NCBI GenBank assembly: GCA_963667855.2
Contig: CAXXKI010000029.1
Coordinates: forward strand, 496,001-560,000
Direction: 5' to 3'
DNA length: 64,000 nucleotides
From: G963667855 sp963667855
Lineage (GTDB): Bacteria > Planctomycetota > Phycisphaerae > UBA1845
A program made the translations under genes and the position numbers. Positions 1 to 8,217 of the stretch are shown piece by piece. Within the stretch, counting starts at the first letter, position 1. Each line of letters opens with the position of its first letter. Below the pieces are notes generated by a model. It had not been told where the DNA came from. It was given only the letters and a program-made list of their open reading frames with translations, and ran no database searches.

Positions 1-152
1 TTAATCGCGTAACCGGCGTGCACTAGCACCCAACTGCCTTCCCGCGCGTCGGGAGTCATCAGCAGGCTCACGTCTATACGACTACCCTGAAAGTCTACGG
101 TTCCGTCAGTTTCTCGACGCTCGATTATCTTTCCCGGTACAGCAAGGCACAT
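1..152 (-). CDS. hypC: Hydrogenase maturation chaperone HypC (3' end cut by window edge)
   Basis: The first 50 codons are visible, starting at the ATG complementary to 150-152. The protein begins MCLAVPGKI, the HypC/HupF signature in which Cys2 binds the iron being loaded into [NiFe]-hydrogenase. It continues with a small beta-barrel pattern ending VLVHAGYAI. HypC carries the Fe(CN)2CO precursor between HypD and the hydrogenase large subunit in the cytoplasm. It lies 19 bp downstream of the HypF-like gene on the same strand, as expected for a hyp operon running off the left edge. The Cys2 motif makes the assignment firm; the missing C-terminus cannot be judged. Confidence 0.93.
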   Translation of the reverse strand, partial: MCLAVPGKIIERRETDGTVDFQGSRIDVSLLMTPDAREGSWVLVHAGYAI

Positions 153-171
153 ATTGATTTACTCCGAACCT

Positions 172-1332
172 TCAATTTCCCGCCACGATACTAGCTGCAG
201 CGATTACAGCTTGACCTATAGGTAACCCCGCGTCACTGCAGGACACCTGTTTATGCCGGAGAGCGGTTATCCCTTCCGCCTCCACCAGTTCACTGACCCT
301 TTCGGAAAGCAACCGGTTCATAAAACATCCGCCGGAGAGTGCTATATGCCTTACTCCAAACCGGCGAGCTTCACGAACAGCCACCTTAACCAGCATAGCC
401 GCCACCGTTTCATGAAAGTCGGCAGCCAGTTCAGCGCTGGTACGGCCTTCAACTTTCCGCTTCCACATCTCTCGCAGGGCTGGGGAAAAATCAATCACGA
501 TGCCATCATCCCCGGGCAACTCCTCAACCGCCAGAGCCTCCCCTTTGGTGCTTTCAGCCGCCGCCTGCAGTTTACACGCAGCCTCCGCTTCATGCGTATT
601 GGCTTTACACACATCAAGCAGGTAAGCAACGGCGTCAAAAAGCCGCCCCATGCTGGACGTCTGCGGACACTGCACCCCGGCTTTAAGCAGTTGCCGCACA
701 ATCTTCCGATCCCCCGCGGAAACCTCTGCGAAAACCTGCTCCATCCCTACAGGCATTTCATCTCCAAAAGCCTGCCGGGCAAGACTCAGGGCCGGTCGCC
801 AACACTGAGCGGCCGACGCGTCCGAACCTGGAAGACCAAAGTAACGTAAGTGGGCTAACCGCTCAAACGAAGTGGGAGTTACATGCAATATTTCGCATCC
901 CCAACTCGCTTTATCCGGTCCACACCCCGCGCCATCACAGCAAATACCAATCACCGGCTCCAGTAGACCATTGTCGGCCAAACAACCGCAAATATGAGCG
1001 TGGTGATGCTGGACAATGCACTCCTTCAAACCGCTGGAAGCCGCCCAGGCGGTGGAAACGTAACTGGGATGAAGGTCACGAGCCACGAATTCGGGCTTGA
1101 TACCGAGCGAACTCTGTGCCGATTCGATTCCGGCCTTGAACGCCCGAAAGCTGTCCGGCACGGTCAATACACCAAAATCGCCACTCAACCACGCTCGAGA
1201 ACCGCTTAGCAGGCAGAAAACCCCCTTGGACTCAGCGCCAACAGCAATAATCGGCTCAGCGACCTCTATTGGAATCTCGATTTCCCGTAATTCAAGGTTA
1301 ATGGCGACTGATCCCTTCTCTTCCTGCCGCAC
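172..1332 (-). CDS. hypF: HypF-type carbamoyltransferase, Kae1-like domain only
   Basis: This 386-aa protein matches only the C-terminal Kae1/TobZ-like half of HypF, which makes the cyanide ligands of [NiFe]-hydrogenase from carbamoyl phosphate. Visible motifs are DLHPSY, the metal-binding VQHHHAH, CDGAGCGPDKASWG and SGGCFMNRLL near the C-terminus. A usual HypF is about 750 aa and starts with acylphosphatase, zinc-finger and YrdC-like domains; none is present. The start codon is GTG, and the upstream 156 bp hold no coding sequence for those domains before the divergent kinase gene. Either the other domains are encoded elsewhere or the protein has a changed role. Its position next to hypC supports a hydrogenase link. 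Confidence 0.85.
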   Translation of the reverse strand: MRQEEKGSVAINLELREIEIPIEVAEPIIAVGAESKGVFCLLSGSRAWLSGDFGVLTVPDSFRAFKAGIESAQSSLGIKPEFVARDLHPSYVSTAWAASSGLKECIVQHHHAHICGCLADNGLLEPVIGICCDGAGCGPDKASWGCEILHVTPTSFERLAHLRYFGLPGSDASAAQCWRPALSLARQAFGDEMPVGMEQVFAEVSAGDRKIVRQLLKAGVQCPQTSSMGRLFDAVAYLLDVCKANTHEAEAACKLQAAAESTKGEALAVEELPGDDGIVIDFSPALREMWKRKVEGRTSAELAADFHETVAAMLVKVAVREARRFGVRHIALSGGCFMNRLLSERVSELVEAEGITALRHKQVSCSDAGLPIGQAVIAAASIVAGN

Positions 1333-1488
1333 GACCGCCTATCGACAGATAACCACTTTAAAAATAAAAAGTTACGCTTACCCCCAGAACAAACGATACC
1401 GTATTGATTATAGTTACATCAATCAACACCAGTAACGGAATGTAATCGAGAGGATGTTCTTTGAGAAGCTGAAGCTATACTGTCTCTA

Positions 1489-2700
1489 ATGCTGCCGAAT
1501 ATTCATAAAACAATGAAAGTTTACCTCGGCTTCACCAGTGCCGACGTGGCTAACCTGCACTCCCTGGCGGATCCGTTAAAACCGCTTCTGCCCGTAGTAG
1601 TAAAGGAATTCGCTGAAGCGGTTCAATGCCACTCCGATGCCATGCGACGCTTCTCCGGAGGTGTGCAACAATTCAAAATACATCAGGAAATGCTTCTTAG
1701 GTGGCTTATCTCCCTTTTTGAAGGCGAATACGATTCAAACCATTTCGCCAATAGCGTTCAGGTGGGACACGCCCACGTAGAGGTCTCGCTACCGCAGCAC
1801 TTCATGGTTACGACCATGAATATCCTTCGCCGGGAGCTGGAAACGCAGATCCGCAAGCTGAACCTGCCGGATACGGAAGCAAAGGTCGATTCTCTCTCCA
1901 AGCTATTGGCCATCGAACTTGGAGCAATGCTCGAAGCCTACAAAAAGCTCTATTCCGCCCGCATAAGGCATAGAGAGCGGGAGGCGATGGAAGAACGGGT
2001 AACCAAAGCAGAACACCTTGCCCACCTCGGGCAGTTGGCCGCATCCCTGGCTCACGCGATTAAAAACCCGTTAGCAGGCATCAGCGGTGCCATTCAGGTA
2101 ATCCGCGGAACCATGTCGGAAGAGAGCCCGCACCGAAGGGTTATCGATGAAATGCTCGCCCAGATCGATCGATTAGACGCTACAGTCAAGGATCTCCTGG
2201 TTTATTCCCGGCCCAGGGCGCCGGCGAGAATCAGTATCGATCTCAACGAATTGATCTTGCGGGTACTCAATATCCTGCGAGAAGAACCGTCACTACGGTT
2301 GATAAAGGTGAAACACCGCCGGGAAAACGACCTGCCCCGGATCCACGCGGATGAAAGGCACCTGGAGCAGGTGATCATGAACCTGCTGCTCAATGCGGCC
2401 GACGCCTCCAGTGCGGGTGACCAGGTCACCATCACCACCAGTTACGACGGTTGCATTAGAATGAAGATAGCTGACAATGGGCTTGGAATGACCCCAGAAG
2501 TACTTAACCGGGCGTTTGAACCGTTCCACACGACCAAAACCAAGGGTACCGGTTTAGGTTTACCAATTTGCAAACAGATTGTTGATGCCCACAATGGGCG
2601 AATCAGTATCCAGAGCAGGAGACACGTGGGAACAACCGTGGTGGTTGAAATACCCGTTGACGAACAACAGAACAAAGCAATAACTGCACAGCGCCTATGA
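1489..2700 (+). CDS. Globin-coupled sensor histidine kinase
   Basis: The 403-aa protein has two parts. Residues about 10-160 look like a protoglobin sensor domain, with the likely haem-binding proximal His at position 96 in VGHAHVEVSLPQHF. Residues about 170-395 are a histidine kinase: H-box around H189 in LAHAIKNPLAG, N-box NLLLNAADAS, then DNGLGM and GTGLGLPICK. No membrane segment is visible, so it should be cytoplasmic and sense O2, NO or CO through haem. Its last codon overlaps the next gene by ATGA, so it forms an operon with the sigma54 regulator. Divergence from the hyp genes suggests gas-dependent control of hydrogenase; that target is inference. Confidence 0.85.
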   Translation: MLPNIHKTMKVYLGFTSADVANLHSLADPLKPLLPVVVKEFAEAVQCHSDAMRRFSGGVQQFKIHQEMLLRWLISLFEGEYDSNHFANSVQVGHAHVEVSLPQHFMVTTMNILRRELETQIRKLNLPDTEAKVDSLSKLLAIELGAMLEAYKKLYSARIRHREREAMEERVTKAEHLAHLGQLAASLAHAIKNPLAGISGAIQVIRGTMSEESPHRRVIDEMLAQIDRLDATVKDLLVYSRPRAPARISIDLNELILRVLNILREEPSLRLIKVKHRRENDLPRIHADERHLEQVIMNLLLNAADASSAGDQVTITTSYDGCIRMKIADNGLGMTPEVLNRAFEPFHTTKTKGTGLGLPICKQIVDAHNGRISIQSRRHVGTTVVVEIPVDEQQNKAITAQRL

Positions 2701-4064
2701 AGATACGAGCACTGATTATAGAGGACGAATCGCTGATTCGTTGGTCCCTTCGCCAGAAGTTTGAAGAGCAGGGTTACGTAGTTGACGAAGCGGAAGATGC
2801 CGGTGAAGGCCTCGACAGGCACAGTCACCAGACATACGACCTTATCATGCTCGATTACAAACTGCCGGACATGACCGGTTTGGAAGCGCTGCGCAAAATC
2901 CGGGCAACAGATGCCGAATCGGTAGTAATAATGATCACCGCCTTCAGCCGCCTGGAGCAGGCCGTGGAGGCTATCCGGCTGGGAGCGTACGATTACATCG
3001 CCAAGCCGTTCAACATGGACGAGTTGATGTTCACCGTACAGAAGGGATTGGAAACAACCGAACTCCGCCGACAGGTTCGCGAGCTTCGCAGCCACCTGCA
3101 GCACGAATACGGGTTTGACAAAATCATCGGTTCAGATGAATCGATGAAACGGGTTTTTGAATTGCTTCGGGATATCGCAGGCAGCGGCGCCTCCACCGTT
3201 TTCGTCCGCGGTGAAAGTGGAACGGGTAAGGATCTCGCAGCCCGCATCATCCATCACAATTCAAACCGCGCTCACCGCCGGTTCATGAATATCACCTGTA
3301 CGGCTTTATCCGAAACGCTCCTGGAAAGCGAACTTTTCGGACATGAGCGAGGCGCGTTTACCGACGCCAAGCAACAGAAAAAAGGACTGCTGGAATTGGC
3401 CGACGGCGGTACGGTTTTTCTGGACGAGGTCGGAGACATGCCCCCGGCTTTGCAGGCCAAGCTGCTCCGCTTCCTGGAGGAACGGGCGTTTCGCCGGGTC
3501 GGCGGGACCGATGACATCACCGTGGATGTCCGGGTAATAGCTGCAACCAACCGTGATATAGAAAAAGCCATACGCGAAGGCAACTTCCGCGAAGATCTCT
3601 ATTACAGACTTAATGTGGTTCCGGTTTATCTCCCCCCTCTTCGCGAACGAGGCGAAGACATAAAACTGCTCACCCAGCATTACGTCACCCACTTCGCCAG
3701 GGAATTTAAGAAAGTGGTGGTCGGCGTCACCAACCAGGCTTATGAAAAATTAATGCAATACCCCTGGGAAGGCAATGTAAGGGAATTACGCAACGTAATC
3801 GAGCGAGCGACTTTGCTCTGCAAGACCGACCAGATCCAGCCGCAGGACATTGCCATAGGCCGGCTCGACGACCGGCTCGATGATGCGGAAAACATCGAAG
3901 GATTGCGTTTACCCACAGCGGGCATAGACCTGGCAAAAGTGGAAGAACACCTGGTCCGTCAGGCCATGAAACGAACCAACAACAACCAGACGAAGGCGGC
4001 AAAACTCCTGCGGATATCCCGCGACCAGCTACGCTATCGGTTGGAAAAATTCGATATCAAATAA
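2697..4064 (+). CDS. NtrC-family sigma54-dependent response regulator
   Basis: A full-length 455-aa activator. The receiver domain (1-120) has the acidic pair E9-D10 and phosphoacceptor D53 in MLDYKLPD. The AAA+ domain has Walker A GESGTGKD near residue 172 and Walker B FLDEVGD. The sigma54-contacting loop reads GAFTDA instead of GAFTGA, a variant found in a subset of these activators. The Fis-type helix-turn-helix is at the C-terminus (NNNQTKAAKLLRISRDQLRYRL). It overlaps the sensor kinase by 4 bp, so the two are a coupled two-component system. Hydrogenase regulators such as HupR and HoxA belong to this family, which fits the neighbouring hyp genes without proving it. Confidence 0.93.
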   Translation: MKIRALIIEDESLIRWSLRQKFEEQGYVVDEAEDAGEGLDRHSHQTYDLIMLDYKLPDMTGLEALRKIRATDAESVVIMITAFSRLEQAVEAIRLGAYDYIAKPFNMDELMFTVQKGLETTELRRQVRELRSHLQHEYGFDKIIGSDESMKRVFELLRDIAGSGASTVFVRGESGTGKDLAARIIHHNSNRAHRRFMNITCTALSETLLESELFGHERGAFTDAKQQKKGLLELADGGTVFLDEVGDMPPALQAKLLRFLEERAFRRVGGTDDITVDVRVIAATNRDIEKAIREGNFREDLYYRLNVVPVYLPPLRERGEDIKLLTQHYVTHFAREFKKVVVGVTNQAYEKLMQYPWEGNVRELRNVIERATLLCKTDQIQPQDIAIGRLDDRLDDAENIEGLRLPTAGIDLAKVEEHLVRQAMKRTNNNQTKAAKLLRISRDQLRYRLEKFDIK

Positions 4065-4102
4065 TCATTTCATCGGGTCGATGACCAGACATACAAATAA
4101 AA

Positions 4103-4133
4103 AGCACGCACAAGAGGTAAACCTGTGCGTGCT
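4103..4133. terminator. Intrinsic terminator between convergent genes
   Basis: A perfect 10-bp stem AGCACGCACA / TGTGCGTGCT closes an 11-nt loop. On the minus strand it is followed by the T-rich stretch TTTATTTGTAT, so it best serves the dockerin-like gene. It may also stop plus-strand transcription from the regulator gene. Confidence 0.8.
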
Positions 4134-4172
4134 GGATTTGTAATGCTTTAAAAGCGGCACTAAGACGCCGGC

Positions 4173-5264
4173 TTAAAAATCGCCGGGCCTGCCCTTGTAA
4201 ACCTTTTCGAACTCCACGAAATCGTTGAGGTCGACATCGTCGTCCGGGTCCAGATCGAAAGCACCCAGGCAGGTGTTTTCAGTGGTCATTGTCGGACTCG
4301 GAGGCACACCAGGACCGGCCATGCAGTCAGCGAATAAATCGTAATCCTCGTGATCGACATAACCATCGTAGTTCGCATCTCCAGGTACATAACCGTTCCA
4401 CCCGGCCAGCCGAGCCATCATCCACCAGAACGCTCTGCCTTTAAGATTACAGATCAGAGACGTTGAATGGGCACAGGAGCAGGAATCACACAAATCATTG
4501 CCGGGATGAACTGCACACCATTCTGCCGGCCAGTTCCCCCCACTGTAAGCTCCACTGTCGGTGCAACCCTGATTCAGGAAGTACTCGCCGGCGGGATCGT
4601 AACTTTCGATATCAGCAAAATCGAAAAGAACCATCCCGTTACTGTTGGCAAAATCCCTTACCTGCTGATTTCGCAGATTGAGATTTCCACCTTCTCCCGA
4701 ACCATCCGTATGACCGGTCATCAGAATAAAACGCATTCCGGGATATTCATCCTCAAAGTCCCGCATAACCTCCAGATAGGTCCGGGTTGTAGCGTAGCTA
4801 TTGGAGGACTGCTGCCCGCACCACGACCACATGGAGTAATCGTAGTTGCCCGTGCCGGCTACAGCCCGCGTACGATCCCGACCGCCTTCGGTACTCCAGT
4901 AGTCTTCAGGGGTAATATAAGTCTCTGGCGGATTCCCATCATACATCCGCAATGCCGGCGGATCTTCTACTGCAGGCAAACCCTCACTGCCGCTCGCCCT
5001 GCGGGTAAAACTGTAAAAGGGATACATACTCTCCCAGTTCTCCGCCCCGCTGTTGACCTGCGACCCGTGAGAAGTATGAGCGTAATGAATAGTCAATTGC
5101 TTCGCCTGATCGATCCAGTATTCAGGAATAGCATCAATATTAGTGCAGGTATGATCGATAATCAGAGCCTGCTGACCGACAGCAGTCGAGGAAAATGAGG
5201 CAAAACCCAATAACACAAAAATGACTGCACAAGACATACCAAGTGGAATAACACGCCGAGACAT
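4173..5264 (-). CDS. Secreted protein with C-terminal dockerin-like EF-hand repeats
   Basis: The start is placed at the ATG at 5264 because AGGAG lies 8 nt upstream. The 363-aa product has an N-terminal signal peptide (MSRRVIPLGM followed by a hydrophobic stretch, cleavage near AVGQQ). The middle contains the motif HYAHTSHGSQ and many Trp, Tyr and Cys residues. A later segment, FILMTGHTDGSGEGGN, resembles SGNH-type or related extracellular hydrolases, but I cannot name the family. The C-terminus has two Ca-binding-like repeats, GDANYDGYVDHEDYD and DLDPDDDVDLNDF, the dockerin-like tail often seen on planctomycete exported proteins. It is a single gene with its own terminator; its substrate is unknown. 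Confidence 0.7.
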   Translation of the reverse strand: MSRRVIPLGMSCAVIFVLLGFASFSSTAVGQQALIIDHTCTNIDAIPEYWIDQAKQLTIHYAHTSHGSQVNSGAENWESMYPFYSFTRRASGSEGLPAVEDPPALRMYDGNPPETYITPEDYWSTEGGRDRTRAVAGTGNYDYSMWSWCGQQSSNSYATTRTYLEVMRDFEDEYPGMRFILMTGHTDGSGEGGNLNLRNQQVRDFANSNGMVLFDFADIESYDPAGEYFLNQGCTDSGAYSGGNWPAEWCAVHPGNDLCDSCSCAHSTSLICNLKGRAFWWMMARLAGWNGYVPGDANYDGYVDHEDYDLFADCMAGPGVPPSPTMTTENTCLGAFDLDPDDDVDLNDFVEFEKVYKGRPGDF

Positions 5265-5433
5265 AAGCACGACTCCTTTCACACTCCGTTATCAAATAAA
5301 CCTTCCCTTACAGTACCTCCTCCGGCAGAGGTATTATCGACAACCTCATTGTAGAGATGTCACAGGTGTCCGTTCAATAAAAAGGTGTTAAATCGACACT
5401 GTTGTCGAACGTAAATATTTGCAGAAGAAAAAA

Positions 5434-6585
5434 TCAAACGCGTTCGAAAGGTTCGAAAAGCCGACGATAATCATCCTGACAATAGCGATCGGTCATACCG
5501 GCAATATAATCGCACACAACCCGCGATACGCCCTGTTCATCGATACGGTTGAAAAACCGCTCAGGAAGCATGTTGGGACGATCAAGATAGGCGTTGAACA
5601 GCTTCTCAATAATCCGCCGAGCCTTGGCATCCATGCGCACCAGCCTATGGTGCCGATAGACCCGCTCAAACAAAAACGCCTCCAACTCCCCGCTCATTTC
5701 CAGCATTTCCTTGGACATGGCCACCACGGCGTCGTCAGCGTTACGAATGTCGTCCACGATTTTCGGATCGAGCGATTCTATCCTTCGAGTAGATTCTTCC
5801 ACCACATCAGCGAGCATCCTGTTTTGAATGCCATCGAGAATCGGCCTGCGTATAGCCGCAAGAGGTTTCGCCGGATTATCTTCGCGAATGGAAGCGGCCG
5901 ATTCACGCCACAGTCGGACCTCCATCAATTCACTTTCGTGGATAAGGTTGGCCGCTATGGCATCCTCCAGATCGTGACAATCGTAGGCCACACCGTCTGC
6001 TATACACGCGATCTGCCCTTCAACCGTCGGCAGCAAACCACCATCAAGCAGTTCGAGTAGTCCAGGATTAAAACGGGCGGCCGCATTCGGCTTGTCATAC
6101 CTCGTAGCATGCTTAACCAAACCTTCTCGCGTCTCATGACATAGGTTCAAACCGCGAAACGGTGGATAAGGGTGCTCCAGGTAGTCCACAACTCGAAGTG
6201 AGTGCATATTGTGCTCAAAACCGCCGGAATCAGACATCAGCTCCCGTAGAGCCATCTCCCCGGCATGCCCGAAAGGAGGATGCCCCAGATCATGAGCAAG
6301 CGAGATCACCTCCGCCAGAGTCTCGTTCACCCGCAGAGCACGAGCAATGATCCGCGCAATGCTGGCCACCTCCAGCGTATGGGTCAACCTGGTACGAAAA
6401 TGGTCATCCTCAAGGGTAACGAATACCTGCGTCTTGTATTCCAGACGGCGAAACGCGGCACTACTGCATACCCGGCAGCGATCCAGCTCAAAAATATCCC
6501 GAAACGGATCGGCCGGCTCTTCGTGCGCACGACCACGACTGTGTTCGGGCAACGACGCGTATTGTGCTAATCTTGGTGCCTTCAT
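5434..6585 (-). CDS. dgt: dGTPase-like HD-domain triphosphohydrolase
   Basis: The 383-aa protein belongs to the deoxyguanosinetriphosphate triphosphohydrolase-like family. Near the N-terminus it has DPFRDIFELDRCRVCSSAAFRRLEYKTQVF split over residues 27-56, then TRLTHTLEVA (first HD histidine) and AHDLGHPPFGHAGE (HD pair and substrate-site histidine). The length fits the type-2 family. Such enzymes hydrolyse dNTPs to nucleoside and triphosphate, balancing nucleotide pools. It lies 60 bp downstream of the HIT gene on the same strand, so the two may be co-transcribed. Substrate preference among dNTPs cannot be read from sequence. Confidence 0.88.
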   Translation of the reverse strand: MKAPRLAQYASLPEHSRGRAHEEPADPFRDIFELDRCRVCSSAAFRRLEYKTQVFVTLEDDHFRTRLTHTLEVASIARIIARALRVNETLAEVISLAHDLGHPPFGHAGEMALRELMSDSGGFEHNMHSLRVVDYLEHPYPPFRGLNLCHETREGLVKHATRYDKPNAAARFNPGLLELLDGGLLPTVEGQIACIADGVAYDCHDLEDAIAANLIHESELMEVRLWRESAASIREDNPAKPLAAIRRPILDGIQNRMLADVVEESTRRIESLDPKIVDDIRNADDAVVAMSKEMLEMSGELEAFLFERVYRHHRLVRMDAKARRIIEKLFNAYLDRPNMLPERFFNRIDEQGVSRVVCDYIAGMTDRYCQDDYRRLFEPFERV

Positions 6586-6645
6586 AGCAAGCCCGTCCCT
6601 ATTGGATAAGCCAAGTAACAGTAAGGAACAGAAACTACCCGCAGA

Positions 6646-7173
6646 CTAATTTCCTATAATTCCCATCTCAATCGCCACTTTCATCAATTCATCGTAAGTG
6701 GCATCAAGACTATCAGGAACCACCCGGACACCTCCCAGAACAGTCATGAAATTGGTATCGCCGTCCCAGCGAGGCACAATGTGGTTATGAACATGATCCG
6801 GAACGCCAGCTCCGGCGCATTTACCCAGATTCATGCCGACATTCAACCCTTGAGGCTCGTAGACTTTCTGCAACAAACTGACCGCCTGGTAAGTAGAACT
6901 GGTCAAAACGGCAATCTCAGCCTCCGGCAACCCCAGCGGATCACCGCTGTGAGTACGGGGAACAACCATCAGGTGGCCATTCGTATACGGAAATCTATTC
7001 AGCATCACTAAGACATGCTCGGTTCGCCAGAGCACATGATGCTCCCGGTCTTTTTCCGGTGTATCGAAGTAGTGGCACAGAAAACACCCCTGGATCTGTT
7101 CGGTCTCATCATCGATAGACCGAATGTACTCCATTCGCCAGGGTGCCCAGATATTTTTATTGATTTCAGCCAT
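6646..7173 (-). CDS. HIT-family nucleotide hydrolase/phosphorylase
   Basis: This 175-aa protein carries the histidine-triad motif HVHNHIVPRW, where the middle His is the nucleotidyl-accepting residue, preceded by NVGMNLGKCAGAG. The N-terminal WAPWRMEYI and the CHYF segment are typical of the Ap4A phosphorylase-like / HIT-like branch. It probably acts on dinucleoside polyphosphates or related AMP esters in the cytoplasm. An AAGGAAAAG sequence precedes the ATG. It is divergent from the lipoprotein gene at 7319. Confidence 0.88.
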   Translation of the reverse strand: MAEINKNIWAPWRMEYIRSIDDETEQIQGCFLCHYFDTPEKDREHHVLWRTEHVLVMLNRFPYTNGHLMVVPRTHSGDPLGLPEAEIAVLTSSTYQAVSLLQKVYEPQGLNVGMNLGKCAGAGVPDHVHNHIVPRWDGDTNFMTVLGGVRVVPDSLDATYDELMKVAIEMGIIGN

Positions 7174-7318
7174 TGTCGTTTCTTTTCCTTTACCGCAAGT
7201 CTACAGCCCCGAAAAAGTTGTCACAAGCGGAGAGAGTTCACCAAACACACAAACCGGCTGACGAAATCCCAATGAATCCCCGTTTGCATCCGCGTGTAGC
7301 GAGGATAAACTTGCACGG

Positions 7319-8095
7319 ATGAAGAATCTCGAAAACTGCAAAATCGGCGATAACGGTGCCAGGATCACCAGAACACAAATCATCGGCGGATTAGCCCTCA
7401 CCTTAGCTCTGACGATGGTGGTAAGTATCGTAACCGGCTGCGGGAAGAACGCTCGCCTGGCTGACCATGACGTTAAAGATGTCAAAGTCGGTGACGTACC
7501 CACCGCCTACGGCAAAACACTGGACAAGTCGTCCACCGTTAGAGATGTGGTTTATGTTCTTTTTAAAGCAATAGTCGACGACTACGATGGCGAAACCAAA
7601 GCTCAACGAGAGACAGCTTTCGATACGCAGTTAAAAATCTGTGCCCCTACCGCCATCAAGGAATTAGCGGCCGCCGGTCGCAATCTCAGCGAACAGGAGC
7701 AGATAGAAGCCATGTATAACGCGGTCCGTCACTGGGCTCCGATTCTTGGTTTCTACCGGGATAACTTCCGGGCAGACTACGAAACTCTGACTAAGAAAAT
7801 GTACCTCACGACGGCCGAAGAAAAGGATTCGGGTACTATGATGGCCTCGGTGCATATCGAGCTTGAGCACCCTGATCCGGAAAACAATCCCAACGCCAGC
7901 GCTGTCGCCAACATACGACTGGTTCAGGAAGAAGGCTATTGGAGAGTCTGTTGGGTTGGCTGGGAACACACCACCAGGCATTGGCCCCGGAAGACAGCTT
8001 CCAAAGTTAAAAAATTTACAAAGCCAAAACCTTCGCCCAGCCCCGAACCTGAATCAAAACGGAAGGTTAAACCAGCACCTACCCCAAAAACGTAA
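7319..8095 (+). CDS. Hypothetical lipoprotein
   Basis: The 258-aa product has a long N-terminal hydrophobic segment (residues about 20-38) ending in the lipobox VTGC, so it should be lipid-anchored. The mature part is hydrophilic and mostly helical, with no motif I recognise. The last 40 residues are a basic, Pro-, Lys- and Ser-rich tail (KPKPSPSPEPESKRK), possibly wall- or membrane-associated. It lies upstream of uvrA but is separated from it by a strong promoter, so the two are probably not one unit. Confidence 0.65.
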   Translation: MKNLENCKIGDNGARITRTQIIGGLALTLALTMVVSIVTGCGKNARLADHDVKDVKVGDVPTAYGKTLDKSSTVRDVVYVLFKAIVDDYDGETKAQRETAFDTQLKICAPTAIKELAAAGRNLSEQEQIEAMYNAVRHWAPILGFYRDNFRADYETLTKKMYLTTAEEKDSGTMMASVHIELEHPDPENNPNASAVANIRLVQEEGYWRVCWVGWEHTTRHWPRKTASKVKKFTKPKPSPSPEPESKRKVKPAPTPKT

Positions 8096-8156
8096 GCGTC
8101 GATTCCCCCCAATAGGCCAATCTTCCTAACGGTCCGAGATTCGCCACTATCTTTTA

Positions 8157-8185
8157 TTGGCATTTGTTCGGATAGCGTATATAAT
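8157..8185 (+). promoter_or_regulatory. Sigma70-type promoter for the uvrA operon
   Basis: TTGGCA at 8157-8162 and a perfect TATAAT at 8180-8185 are separated by exactly 17 bp. The start codon of the first uvrA segment is 33 nt downstream of the -10 box, with AGGAAGAG as ribosome binding site. I saw no clear LexA-type operator overlapping it. Confidence 0.65.
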
Positions 8186-8217
8186 CAACTCGTCGTACAA
8201 ATAGGAAGAGATGACCA

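Noticed and set aside
4467..5198. 243-codon frame antisense to the dockerin-like gene
   Set aside because: The opposite strand has a signal peptide, EF-hand repeats and a ribosome site; the antisense product has no recognisable features.
8096..8217. LexA/SOS box before uvrA
   Set aside because: No convincing operator pattern overlaps the promoter; the SOS motif of this group is not known to me.
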